Of a stretch of 64,000 bases of DNA, positions 51,101 to 60,100 are shown piece after piece (position 1 is the first letter of the stretch; each line of letters starts with the position of its first letter). Origin of the DNA: Owenia fusiformis. Lineage: Eukaryota; Annelida; Polychaeta; Sabellida; Oweniidae. The position numbers were made by a program, and so were the translations under genes. The notes beneath the pieces were generated by a model. The model had not been told where the DNA came from. It made no database searches and saw only the letters and a program-made list of their open reading frames with translations. Where the stretch lies: contig CAIIXF020000007.1 of NCBI GenBank assembly GCA_903813345.2, forward strand, positions 9,305,730 through 9,369,729, read 5' to 3'.

Positions 51101-54100
51101 TTCTTTCTTGAAGAAATTTAATTTATCCCTAGGCATCATCATATAAAATGTTAACCAACTCCGTTCACTGGTATTTGAGTTATCAAAGATTACGTTTTTA
51201 CGAAAAATGGCCGCCATTTTGATATTAAGCAGCCATTTTTAAAATCTCCTCTAAAATCTCCTCTAAAGCATAGCTCCTTTGTTCCTAAGCATCAGCACAT
51301 AACATTTGAATCAAATCTGTCAACTAGTGTTTGAGTTGTCAAAGATTATGTTTTTTTTTACATAAAATGGCCGCCATTTTGAAATTTCTTGAACAAATCT
51401 ATTTTGTCCCTAGGCTTCAGCATTTAAAATTTGAACCAAATGGTCGCCATTTTTATATTTAGCAGCCATTTTGAAAATCTCTTCAACGGCATACCTCCAT
51501 TATCCCTAAGCATCAGCATATAAAATTTGAACCGAATACGTTCAATAGTATTCGAGTTATCAAAGATTATATTATTTACGAATTGAATTTAGCGGCCATA
51601 TTGAAAATTCCTTATCGAACAGAGGTTCTACCCCCGTAAGGCATAAGCCTTTAAAATTAGAATTAAATCTGTCAACTGGTATTTGAGTTATCGCCCGGTA
51701 AAAACAGACGATCGTACGGACGGACCGCTTTCCTATATCCCCCTCGAACTTCGTTCGGTGGGATAATAAGGGACTGACTGATGAGATGTGAGGGGTTCAT
51801 GGTAAACCAATTATGTAAGTTATTCGAATACGTGGTAGTCGCAGACATTGACATCACATTATCCAATTATGTTGTTTTAGACCATCCTGATATGAGCTCA
51901 TTCTCGAATCATTACATTTTCCAACAAGATTGGGCGCCAAGCAATATATCTCACAAGAGTGTCAAATGTTTAAGGAAAAATGTGCTTAGATTCATTCCGC
52001 CTAATCACTGCCTCCCTCAGATCACCCAATCACCAAACCCCAACGTCAGCTACTACCACGTATTGGGAGAACTAAAGAATTGGTGTACCATGAGGTCATT
52101 CTCGAATCATTACATTTTCCAACAAGATGGGGCTCCAAGCAATATATCTCACAAGAGTGTCAAATGTTTAAGGGAAAATATGCTTAGATTCATTCCATCT
52201 AATCACTGCCTCCCCCTGATTACCCGATCACCCAACGTCAGCTTCTACCACGTATTGGGAGAACTAAAGAATTGGTGTACCATGAGCTCATTCTCGAATC
52301 ATTACATTTATATATCTCACTGGAGTGTCAAATGTTTAAGGGAAAATGTGCTTAGATTTACTAGGCCTAATCGCTGCCTCCTCCAGATTACCTTATCACC
52401 CAACGTCAGCTACTATCACATATTGGGAGAACTAAAGAATTGGTGTAACAGGAATCCTTTACATCTATCCAGTCTCTTAAGGACATAATTCAATTATTGA
52501 GAAGTGAAATTAATTGTCTCAACAGCATATCAATGATGCTATTGGCCAGCTTAGACCAAAATTGAGGGCTACAATTGATCAAAATGGTGGACAAATTGAA
52601 CGGCGTCTGTTTATGCAAATAAAGCTGACAATAAAACTTAGTTTTTGCAAGTTTTGGAAAACCCATTCTAAACGAAAATGACGTAATTTATATTATGGAC
52701 GCTGGTTGACAGATATTATAATAAATTTGAACTTATGATATACCAAATTAAAGATAAGTGAATTCCTCATCCACTGGTATATAATATGACATGTTTTCAT
52801 CAAAATATTAATATTTGTTTTTGAAGTACGAGTGTCCCATTTTTTGACCACATTGTATACACTTATGTATGTCTCTAACAAAAACGAACATTTCTTAGAT
52901 TTCCCAGATACATCTACCGTCCTATCAACAGAGTCCATAATAATGACAACAGAGATGGCCACTGATGTAACCAGTCAACCAACAGATAGATGGACAACTG
53001 ACTTTTATGAAGCAGGATTAGGTTTGCGATTAATCTTGATCATTTCGTGTTTATACCAACAATAATGTTAACATTATATTACTTTTATTAGACCAGTTTA
53101 TCTTATATTATTTTTTATTAAATCATGAAGTTAAGAGACACAATATAATATGATATGCAAGAGCATAGTACAGATCACTTTTAAAACGCATTGGCTGCCC
53201 AGTGTTCTTTGAAGAAATTATGTTTGACAAACACTGTCTCTTTTTGAACATTGCAGTGCCTCAGGTTTTGGTTATTACTTGACTGTTCTTTTTTGTTACT
53301 TATTCATTCAATTTTATAATTGCAATTACTTGTTTTTATCAAGCATTTTACAAAAAATTATAACTAGGGGTGGAGAATACCATACTACTAGCCGTCAACA
53401 ATGAAATACATCAAAATGTATTTCCTCAAAACTGGTGGTGGTGCTTTAACCTCATTAAATTATATTTATTCCAAAATTGAATGACGAATTGCGTGAGTAT
53501 ACAGAACTAATAATCCAAACATTCCAGTTGGATATTAAACGGACAATTCGGTAAGTAACATTACATTTATTTAAAATTAAGAGATTGTGTGTTATTCTGT
53601 GTGAGTATATGTGTGAGGGTATGAGTGTTTGAATACCTTTGATACATTAAACGTGTGAACTTGATAATTACATATGAATGTATGCTTACCCTATGTATGC
53701 TTATTCTTTTCTATAGGCATGAGTATTATTGCATTTTATTCATTTCAGTGTATATTTTAGGACTTGGGGTGTCTGGCTGCGTTATTTAAAATGCATCTGT
53801 GCTCTTTTATATTTGAGTGATGCATGATATAATGCGAGACAATCTACGGTCATCATATCCAGCATATATATTGTATATATAAATGTATTGTCATACCTTT
53901 AGTAATTAGGGGGTTGTCCCATTGTTTAATTATATAATTAATCTATCATACATATATATAAGTAATCTATTTTCATTAGAATATAATTTAAGATCAAAAG
54001 TACTAGTTAAGTATCGTAATGATATCGTAATTAATTTGAATGCTATTTTATATATTCACTTTAGTTGCATATTTTAGCATTGGTATTGTTGACAACCTGG

Positions 54101-54487
54101 GGCGTAAGTGTACCATAACATTATGTAATGCATTTTGATACTTCAAATTGCAAATGATTAACAAAACTTTGAAGTTCCCTATACAGTATATACTTTGTTA
54201 TAGTTTAAAGAGAACATTGATCAGCATTTGCTTATCATAAGATATCCAGCAATAATTCACACCTCCCCGATCATTTATGAAAAATTGTTTCTATTCCGTG
54301 CATCCCGATATTCATATTTTAAGAGTGTGATCTTATACATTTCCTCTTTTTGTAGAGTCGAAAACAATGGCGCTGAAGATACAGCAGCAGTTCACATCAC
54401 ATAACTCCATGACGGAGCCAGAGAATGGATCACATCCATTCTCACATCGCCGCGTATTCACGAATATACAGTTCAGTATACGTTCAG
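32773..54487 (+). CDS. Receptor gene B: tandem paralogue of gene A, 3' end not found
   Basis: Exons supported by splice signals, phase and homology to gene A are 32773-33139, 41215-41520, 41957-42259, 42374-42676, 42775-43050, 43352-43672, 43792-44145, 44277-44624, 44971-45288, 49426-49485, 49642-49950, 50140-50505, 52899-53021 and 54356-54487. All are phase 1; joined they give about 1295 codons. The order (signal and propeptide, two Ig-like domains, modules 1-6, linker, modules 7-8, stalk) is identical to gene A, and several exons have the same length (306, 303, 276, 354 and 309 nt). No frameshift or internal stop was seen, so it looks functional to this point. A transmembrane exon like that of gene A was not found before the SLC5 gene at 57171. 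Gene B may therefore be secreted, use a diverged last exon, or be 3'-truncated. Confidence 0.8.
33960..34720 (+). repeat. Two clusters of dispersed AAATCGGGA words
   Basis: From about 33965 to 34195 and again from about 34556 to 34720 the sequence repeats AAATCGGGA-like words, nearly all in the same orientation and spaced irregularly at about 12-35 bp, separated by A/T runs. About 360 bp of plain AT-rich sequence lies between. It is in gene B intron 1, upstream of the LINE. Minus-strand open frames (PDF repeats) are a by-product. Confidence 0.65.
35079..35312 (+). repeat. LINE 5' UTR tandem units
   Basis: Two copies of a unit of about 125 bp start CGCCATTTTTTCC (about 35085) and CGCCATTTGACG (about 35214). 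They share GTGTATWAYT, TGAACACTTAGT and GCTGAWAA...TTATACAT. Their position directly upstream of ORF1 suggests promoter monomers, as in other LINEs with repeated 5' UTRs. Confidence 0.6.
35419..37314 (+). CDS. LINE ORF1 protein, 631 aa
   Basis: Retrotransposon ORF1 proteins bind element RNA and form the RNP. Here there is an acidic N-terminus (residues 1-60), a basic patch (PSRKNKQTS) and a region from about 185 to 290 predicted as a long coiled coil (EINELKAEIAKSTKSKVKEL and onward). A Ser/Thr/Pro-rich linker follows with repeated CSA words (about 345-440). A C-terminal folded region, from about residue 500 (TKKIVLAHVKSQ) to about 585 (VSHFEYE), is possibly an RRM-like nucleic-acid-binding domain. 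No CCHC zinc knuckle is seen. The frame is uninterrupted. The stop overlaps the ORF2 start. Confidence 0.8.
   Translation: MPLSTKVHVPADIEIDDDSTNDSDNCMESTSGDFLSDYDDFNPTPIATQTENDIINEIKELCSGADKALFIKRLCDHQDVDGLVHSRDALFDYARINRSNAMPPGALIRRLPSRKNKQTSTSVKEKLACDIYHLFHFINGASNLSDIKTLLNPKAKTNRKSVVHNPIDDTMRHKNSDDQLAIILKNVLELKSNVATEINELKAEIAKSTKSKVKELNNVIEIKQNELNRCKDSEQKLKNDLKIAKAKINDQQTDINKLTTDINETKTKLLKQIQTIQNKVSALEKSSSRSVAITMNQEQLPSSNNDNVQDRSRSLSGPPNTSGSLNNTSAVPTSVWGIPLNPPTVPTGANKCSASSTKDISNVPATPITLSASSTCSAPTATCTSAVKTNSGAVTCSASDVSIECSASHTPTMSQAATSKNTSIARNIPVRCSAPKSTYLSNARDTATRTTSSAGTDRTSTDIRQSQMWPHRQAITKANLDADNASCNSDDDFVGVRVRRTRTKKIVLAHVKSQPYNTLRKHLVNYALKGGVTVTGFKVMSRKTSFNGEWLLIRVNVLASHYAKALNEHFWPTLIESRPYVSHFEYEQKRTQNAQEGDSQYYNKGNISQSDEDWDNDQYQDDLYQGSMYCL
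37311..40835 (+). CDS. LINE ORF2: AP-type endonuclease and reverse transcriptase, about 1174 aa
   Basis: The N-terminal endonuclease shows TWNCKG, LTEHW, GDFNGH (about residue 169), CVDYLFVP and SDHHP (about 254), the catalytic series of APE-type endonucleases. The reverse transcriptase has LFKGKGKDP and NFRGLTL, AFLDNQKAYD (about 653), QGVGQGRVSSALWF and the catalytic VADD (about 753). VADD differs from the usual [FY]ADD in its first residue, but both aspartates are intact. A C-terminal Cys/His motif (CKRCKDF...HFMKC) lies near residue 1085. The enzyme nicks target DNA and copies its own RNA there. The first ATG (37311) overlaps the ORF1 stop; a second Met at 37359 is another possible start. 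Confidence 0.9.
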   Translation: MNLSLYLILHIFIYITMSLNDKSLSVMTWNCKGIMYGSPFLTNILPNYHIVTLTEHWLYPDNLSFLNTLDLNYDSHGISQKDLSVDDAVRRGHGGIAILYNKSLIVRNKISIEDRICGIEIVTEGNCSLFIFAVYMPSANHPINEYIDWIDHLYSLYCTYSSLGTIMFTGDFNGHLGSKSGPRCDLANDRGLLLEKWVFDSNLLAVNAQNLTTGPKHTFFRNNASSCVDYLFVPTNKFDIIEQCRVIDDHPHNVSDHHPVIMNVNMSLPLSLIDYSCEARNIPRWRKATFTQKQLFSNDVKTQLSQITSTADFTTISGLDSAVRALADTLVNASSKHIPRSRFRKYLKPFWNKGDLKILHAEMRTARVAWIQAGRPRGLDHDSFLKYKLKKRHFRRHMRKLKLEYENEQILQFQTAAECDSALFYKMLNSHKAKGRKPCGHELRLGTEIIRDPDQIRELWACHFETLGTELSMPHFDDNFKNLIDHEHPYLMTQSLSNNDGIFENPITVSEIEQSIATFSNNKSPGYDLVTIEHLKYSSSDVLHFLNKVFNAMISMCKVPQSFKIGIMISLFKGKGKDPMDRDNFRGLTLTSCIFKVWERIFTNRTIPILKLQGCPHNLQFAYQEGACSQFAVFVLKELIQFYSERESLLYIAFLDNQKAYDLLWRKGLFHKLFNLGLNGKSWRLIVDSYENTTSRVLYNGKYSREFQITQGVGQGRVSSALWFLVYINALIEELCDTGLGAIIGDMRIPAVLVADDTTIIGTTPDELQKLLNSVSKYSSKWRMSYHSGQNSKSKIITFNESTKHFRDSQGMRMWHLQDDIVPETRTQCYAGNTLDAQLTDIEAMQQAKRKMLNIFYSIKPIGIGKGGINPLVAVKLLKTIVFPAAMFGCELWTTSNVELHALNVTIRKIAKIMQGFEQNVSSEVVLSTLGLLSIESYIDRAKVLFFDRLCRATHVFTKQLFLYRLSSFLVQKNEICNGLIKDVMSMEYDYVQESIQDFLRSGQLMTKVKFKMMCTNQIKLNEETKWRARVNADDSLSLFSNVQLSIEPSVLWTLGQKATEQLWELAHILYLTTPARFRLYQCKRCKDFTGSIVTHFMKCGELINEKNDFIENYIFNSLSVENCVKLLDMEENIVLETILGSRVDFQLDDTQFTEFILSCARGLAHIDIFFKSC
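41215..42259 (+). CDS. Gene B exons 2-3: two Ig-like domains
   Basis: Exon 2 (41215-41520) has LECPV, VSWFKD and DAGRYWC. Exon 3 (41957-42259) has LECG, IKWYKH and ATCTISV. Both keep the canonical Ig Cys and Trp residues and are very close to gene A; the second half of exon 2 (FSLQVKDVNKGDAGRYWC) is identical in protein. Exon 3 is three codons longer than in gene A. Confidence 0.85.
42374..50505 (+). CDS. Gene B exons 4-12: eight modules and linker
   Basis: The modules lie in exons 42374-42676, 42775-43050, 43352-43672, 43792-44145, 44277-44624, 44971-45288, 49642-49950 and 50140-50505, with a 20-residue linker exon at 49426-49485. The core motif appears as NRKPVY, NGRPLY, NNRASY, SDGRPVY, NNRPVY, VPRPSY, VSPVY and NHRPVY. 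The match to gene A is module-for-module, so the eight-module array predates the gene duplication. The linker exon uses donor ATA|GTTAGT and has diverged strongly. Confidence 0.8.
46319..48450. mobile_element. 2.1-kb fold-back element with CCATGG-rich arms, gene B intron 9
   Basis: Arms of about 190 bp (46319-46510 and 48255-48450) begin CCCTTAAGAAAAAAGCCATG and are made of many CCATGG or near-CCATGG words. They are complementary almost throughout. The interior has a second group of CCATGG repeats (46975-47160, GCAATCAAAAGCCATGG units) and no ORF. Flanks show no clear target duplication. Gene A intron 9 is only about 180 bp and lacks it. Confidence 0.8.
48647..49333. mobile_element. Inverted-repeat element with TTAA target duplication, gene B intron 9
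   Basis: The element is flanked by TTAA at 48643-48646 and 49334-49337. Its ends are CCGGCGATGAAA and the complement of CCTGCGATGAAAA, and arms of about 160 bp around TGGAAACGTAAYTTGACTTT are mirrored. TTAA duplication is the hallmark of piggyBac and Kolobok superfamilies. The open frames at 49021-49249 have no transposase motifs, so it is non-autonomous. Confidence 0.75.
51005..51765 (-). mobile_element. AAAATGGCCGCC-type repetitive element, copy 3
   Basis: It is the reverse orientation of the copy at 14565-15230. Its start (TATCCCACCGAACGAAGTTC on the - strand) lies near 51765. Repeated blocks of AAAATGGCCGCCATTTT follow. It is nested in the 50593-52849 element and has no coding capacity. 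Confidence 0.6.
51781..52488 (+). pseudogene. Open frame with three tandem transposase catalytic fragments, 235 codons
   Basis: Units of 198 and 192 nt (restarting at 51901, 52099 and 52291 at TTCTCGAATC) each encode FSNHYIFQQDGAPSNISHKS, then LRFIPPNHCLPQITQSPNVS, then YHVLGELKNWC. FQQDGAP is the block around the second catalytic Asp of Tc1/mariner transposases, and SPNVSYYH is a diverged form of the block that holds the third. Unit 3 has lost QQDGAP. The DNA-binding part and the first catalytic Asp are absent, so it cannot be an active transposase. All three units stay in one frame without stops. Confidence 0.65.
52899..54487 (+). CDS. Gene B exons 13-14: stalk region
   Basis: Exon 13 (52899-53021) encodes a Thr/Ser-rich stretch and shares its start (FPDTSTV against FPETTVI) and end with gene A exon 13. 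Exon 14 (54356-54487) is a 132-nt phase 1-1 open exon starting ESKTM, aligned by position with gene A exon 14 (ESTTM), but its later residues are not Thr-rich. No amplified stalk-exon array is present. Exon 14 is the less certain of the two. Confidence 0.55.
53022..54355 (+). other. Gene B intron 13
   Basis: AT-rich, with no stalk-type exon detected. A block at about 53790-53845 (GTGCTCTTTTATATTTGAGT) matches gene A intron 13 at about 26535-26590, showing that intron sequence as well as exons survives from the duplication. Confidence 0.55.
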
Positions 54488-57167
54488 GTATATGTTAGTG
54501 TACTAGCTATAGTACTTACAAAATTAAAACACGTTTTCTTTTAGATACATCTGTATGTATGTATATATTTTAAACACGTTGTGTTGTCTTGATTAACACC
54601 ATTGTAGTCCAACCCTTCGTTATTTTCGGAATTACAGGTCAATCGTTGAAGGAATCAATACTTGCCCAATGATGTCGAGAACTAGATTCGGTTGTGCTAG
54701 CTTGCTCTATGATAGGTCCCGTCTATGAGTGCCCATGAAGGTATGCACGCGTATGGAGCTTGCTGTTTATAGTTCTAAAAGTGACGGGATTAGCATTTGG
54801 TAACGTTTTAAGACAACCAGTATATTCAACTATTTATTGTGTAAACAAGTCGAAATGTCATATTTTATCCATAACACTCAATTATTTGTTTTATTCGTCT
54901 TGTTTCGTTCTCAGTTCCAGGTTTGTTCGACCGTGCCTTGATTGATTATATTGTATTGTGCAATTAATATATACTGATCAAACCGTTAGCTCAGTAGACA
55001 TAATTAAAGATGACAGACGACACTACTCAGGTTACATAACTGTGTTTTTACCTACCTGCTTCTCTGCATAGCATGAAAAGGTCGAACATCCCCTTATTAC
55101 CTTTAACGCGGGAAGCAGAACCAACATTATGGGATGCCATCTAGAGCGCTAGCTGTGGTATAATCCTATTCAAATGCACAAAAATAGTTCAGTTCCTGTA
55201 TCATCTAGGATATATTATAGAACTGACCATGATAGAAGATATTAAGACGACCATCTATATAAACAGATAATAAACATTTTGGTGAAACGAAAGCTAAAAT
55301 CCGAGGACTGCTTACTGGCTTCAGAACACTACAACATTCCAATTAGTTTTTAACAACCGGCTAGTCTACGGAGAATCTACATGTACCTTTACATGCACGT
55401 GTATTATACATGGTTCTCATTATACTGCCCTAGAAGTCACCTTTTCAAAACAAATCAAATTTTCAAGTCGATGAACACTTTTTAAACCCACATTTATAGA
55501 TGTAAAGGATGAGTCAGGGAATGGGTCCGGATATCGACTATTAGAAAATATTCAGAATTGTGATGTCTGAAAAACAAACTCAATCACACATATTATTAAA
55601 CCTCGATATCCAATCCTTCTTCTGAGAGTCACAGAATATCAATTTGTAACACAGTTTATGAGGAATATTGGCATCAAAGACATTTGAAAAAATTCAAGAG
55701 CAAATACTAAATGAATAATTTATCCAAAAAGTTTGAAACATATCTTTCAAAACATTGCTCATTCTCTTTGTATAGACATTGAATGGTATTTCTTGATTAG
55801 TGAATTGGTGTTTATCTGGGTAACCAAGGGATTACTGTTACCGAGCAACCAATATTGACACTTCAATTATGTTGGTGGAGTTGTTAATATTTCTACAAAA
55901 TTCATGCTGAGCACAGCTTTATGGTTTCAATTTTATAATCTCTATATATGACCCTGATGTTGAACAATCAGAATCAATGAAACCACAAAGCTGTGCTCAA
56001 TGTGAAAATTAAAAGTGAAGCGACTTTTCTTCTGATATTTCCTTCATCAAAGGGCAGCCACCATCTTGGTTTTCCCCATTCAAATCAAACTGGCGGGAAA
56101 TTCAAAAGTTTGAAAAAATTTAAAAACCTAAAAGATATCTCAAAAAATTATTTTCTTTTCAATTCTTCATGTATCTTTAAGTTATTTCTACTTTGTATGT
56201 CATACATGTTGCCATTGGTGTTTTTCTATGGTAAAGACTATTTGTATTTTGTTAGGATACTTATTTTAACTCTCGGCAGGAGGTTCATTATGCATCAAAA
56301 CTAAGGGAAATGTGCATATAACTAGAACTTTACAGTAATAAAAAGCATATTTTGCTAACTCTTTAGTGAGGGACCAAAAGGGCATATATCCTGACTCATT
56401 CTTTACATGTAGATTTGAAATATGCTATCACTTTTACTAAATTTTGAATCATTTAATGACGGTCGAATTTTCTTGGATGCTTTTTTTGAACTACCTATAT
56501 GAGACTGGATTTTATCTATCCCACATCATTTGAGACTGAATGCTTTATCTTTTATGAGTATAGTATCTACAACTATTTTTGATGTTATGAGTATTGGCTA
56601 TCAATTTTCCCGTATTGTGTTTGTGATGACTTATCATTGAATGAATGCAATATCCATTTGTGTTCTGTTCCTGGATTGTGAAATTGGTTCTCGATTAGAG
56701 AGGGTGGCTGTTAGACATCATCTCTGTTCAGGCTAGACCCATATTTAAGGATATACAAATGTATTGTGTAATTATTATGTTCTATTTTCTTTATTGCAGT
56801 TTTCCACTTAGAGTTTGGTCCTTTCCCTTTCGCATTTGTTCTTAGATATTTTTATGGATCATGTTTTGTTATTGATAACATCCCCTCCACTCTAAATTAA
56901 AATAATTCAAATTCGAAATATCAAACTTTTATAACATCACATATTGTAAACAAAGATAACGGAATGTTAAGTGCGTCCTTTTCTTACACAACGTAAATGA
57001 CCTTTCAGTTGGAGAAGTAAACTTGTAAAGTCGAAGATAAATCGGTCACAATGATAATATACCATATTTATTGCCTGTCGTCTCAATAAAGATAATTCCA
57101 TTGTGTAAACGTAATCAGGAAGCAGTTAGTTGGTAGAGTTTTAGCTCATAACAACTTTTAATTCTAG
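54488..57167. other. Region between gene B exon 14 and the SLC5-like gene
   Basis: No gene is recognised. The missing 3' end of gene B and the promoter and 5' UTR exon of the SLC5 gene should lie here. I scanned acceptor sites for a transmembrane exon like that of gene A and found none. An inverted-repeat element occupies about 55497-56415. Confidence 0.5.
55497..56415. repeat. Inverted-repeat element
   Basis: The ends TATAGATGTAAAGGATGAGTCAGG (55497) and the complement of CTACATGTAAAGAATGAGTCAGG (56390-56415) are mirrored over about 25 bp. The interior has no recognisable coding sequence; the frame at 55993-56304 has no domain. Confidence 0.5.
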
Positions 57168-57170
57168 AAA

Positions 57171-60100
57171 ATGGGGCTGGAAGGAATTACACGCTTTGGT
57201 ATTGCAGATTATGTCATATTTGCTATATTTATTATTGCATCGCTTGGAATAGGAGTTTATTATGCTTTAAGTGGGGGTCGTCAGCAGACAACGAAGGAAT
57301 ACCTTACAGCAGATAAGCAACTGAAAATTATCCCTACAGCTTTGTCTTTGCTGGTCTCCTTCCAGTCAGCTATTATGATCCTAGGCTACCCAGCAGAAAT
57401 GTATATGCGTGGAGCCCAGATATATGTAGGTAATATCGGACTGCTCATTGGAACCATTCTCACAACAAGGCTCTGGGTGCCATTGTTTTACAAACTTCAA
57501 ATCACAAGCACATTTGAGGTAAGATGGTTCCTTATTGTTCATTTGAACTTATAATTATTATTTAAAATATGCCAAAGGGAAAGGACGAAAAGTGTTTCCT
57601 AGCACACAAAATATAACTTCTAAGTGTACACCAGTCATAAGGAAAACAGCAATCCTAAACCATAATCCATCGTGAAAAAACAATGCCCCCCCCCATTATC
57701 ACAATCCAGGACCATAACATTTTTCAATCCTGGAAAATGTATAGGTCGATGAGCCAACAATTTTATGTATTGTGTCTCTAGACATTACCTCGTATTTTGC
57801 TCTTAATATTTCAGTACTTGCATATGCGGTTTGACTCTGTTGCTGTTCGAAAACTTGGCTCTGTGTTTGGAATCGTTTCAACGGTATGGTCCTATGTTAT
57901 TTTATATCAAAATAAACAGTTATTTCTAATAGTATTTCTATAATATATCCACAAATTGAAAAAACAACTGAAAAAAAATTGAAAAAATAATTTGAAAAAT
58001 AATTTGAAAAAATACATTAATTTAGTATTTAAAAAAATAAAAAGATAATTAAGAAAATAGAAAACTCCACTCGGTATAGGATAAAGCAGTTATTTACGGT
58101 CCGTTTGGATATGGGGTTTATTCCTCGTGAGATATGCACATCTACCTTCAGTCCTTATGGTCCCTCGGGTTGTCTGGATAAACCCCGGGCGTATCCAAAA
58201 CCTCCGAAAACATAACCGTTATATTTGCAGAACAATACAGGGCGTCCACAAAAAGTACACCGAACTTTAAAACTAAATTATTACCACCTTGCCGGGCCAG
58301 TTCTAGGGGTTTTAGTGCTAGTTTAGAAGGCGTTTATTTTACTATATCGACCTGAGAAATGTGTGACGTCATAGTGGTGGTCCATATGGACCGGTCTAGA
58401 ATATATTCTGGACCGGCAATTTTCCCCGGGATATTAGATATCGTTCAATGCGTAAGATTTTCTTGCTGTTTCAGTCCTGGTCGTTAGCGGTGGTAATAAT
58501 ACTAATAAAGTCATATCTGCGAGCAATATAGTGAAATATTGGACCTTGGGCCTTCGGCCCTCGGTCCAATATTTCACTATATTGCCCTTTGAAATGACGT
58601 TATTGTACTATTACTAGAATCCTGGGAAATATTTTGAAATATAAAGGTAACAGCAAAAAATTATAATTCGTCCTCCATCAAATGGTACCTAGATCATTAT
58701 GTAACTGTCATGTATGACTGAACAATCATGACACTTATGAGAGGTAGTAAAATTAGTGCTGTGGCAAGTTATTTTCCTTGGTGGCAATTGATATGTTATT
58801 CGCTTAGTTTTATTTTTCTGTTACTTTATTTTAGAGGACAGGCCTTTAATAATGGACTGGACTGGGGCCTGAGTGACTCTGTTATCTGTGAAAAGGTTTG
58901 GAAAATAAGGTTAACTGACTCAAAAATAGGTCTGCAAACATGGTTCAACTGACACCTGAGCAGTAGAGCCAAAAAAGTACTAAAAAGCAAGTCCAAATGT
59001 ACTTTTTAAGAACCACTATTCTTACTAAGGAAAATGGATTCTAGCAATACTGTCCCACATCAATGTACTTGTTGAGGCTCAATCAACTTGAGTACCTCCG
59101 AGAAAATGAGGATTTTAGCAAGCGTGTACCGACTTTACATGGGGCTATAATTGACTTCAGAGCTGCATATCACCATGTAGAAGTTTCATTACTGTCCAAT
59201 AAGCTCTTGGGATCCACTTTTTCGAGAGGGAGGTAGAAACAAAAAACGTTATAGAAAATTATTATACAAAGTGTGAGGAACATAGAACAAGTTTGAATTT
59301 GAACATGCATAATGTTTTGAACACAAAAAAATCATCCACTGTGTCAATCGCACTTAAATGCTAACTTGGCACTGTGCTGATTTCATGTATACTACTTTTC
59401 ATAGAAGTCATGATTGCTCAGTCATCCATGAAGTTACATAATGATCTAGGTACCAGTTGATGGAGGACAAACTAGGCTTTTTACTGTTACATTTGAATTT
59501 TTTTAAATTGATCAGTATCCTTTCTATTCTACTATCCTAAGTTGGGTGTACTATTGTGTGGACGCCCTGGAGACCAAAATGCAATCAATGAACAGTAATC
59601 GGGTCTTATCATTGAAAATAGTGAATTATTACAAACACAGACATATATAGAATTGTCCATAGATTGGTACAGCTGACACTCATTTCATTTCACGAATCAT
59701 CCAATACCTGTTTTTATTCCATAGTTAGCATGATATTCATTGGATAACATGTCAAAATAAAAGCGATATTTTTGTAATCAGTGGTAAAATATGATATTTT
59801 TGACAAATTTTCACTTAACTATAGCATACGGTGTTTAAGCCTTGACATACGGCGCCGTATGCTGTGAATTATGGATTTTTGCTACTTCAGACTCAAAACG
59901 AGGCTTAGTGTCAACATCGCCGGATCGTTTGGAAATTTGAATTAAATCACTTAATTTCCGACGATTTTGATGATGACATTAACTATGGAATAAAAAGAAC
60001 ATCCTATGATTTACTCGTGTTACGCTCCCTCGTGCAGATATCATAATATCCATTTGTGGATAAAAATCATATCACACATAAATCATAGGATATCCTCTAT

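Larger units (their letters stand above)
50593..52849. mobile_element. Composite element with 300-bp inverted repeats, gene B intron 12
   Basis: The left arm (50593-50885, starting GGTCCAAAAAATGGGACA) and the right arm (about 52550-52849, ending TGTCCCATTTTTTGACC) are mirrored over about 300 bp. The interior holds an AAAATGGCCGCC-type element in reverse (51005-51765) and an open frame with transposase fragments (51781-52488). The end sequence resembles mariner termini; the target duplication is not clear. Confidence 0.75.

Noticed and set aside
54608-54640. Small phase-1 open stretch (QPFVIFGIT) between AG and GT after gene B exon 14
   Set aside because: Only 30 nt, with no homology to gene A and weak splice contexts; chance is more likely.
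55496-55570. Possible last exon of gene B (acceptor TTTATAG, then DVKDESGNGSGYRLLENIQNC and a stop)
   Set aside because: The same sequence is mirrored at 56390-56415, so it is the end of an inverted-repeat element; it also has no hydrophobic segment.
55993-56304. 103-codon open frame with a hydrophobic C-terminal half
   Set aside because: It lies inside an inverted-repeat element and shows no known domain or splice link to gene B.
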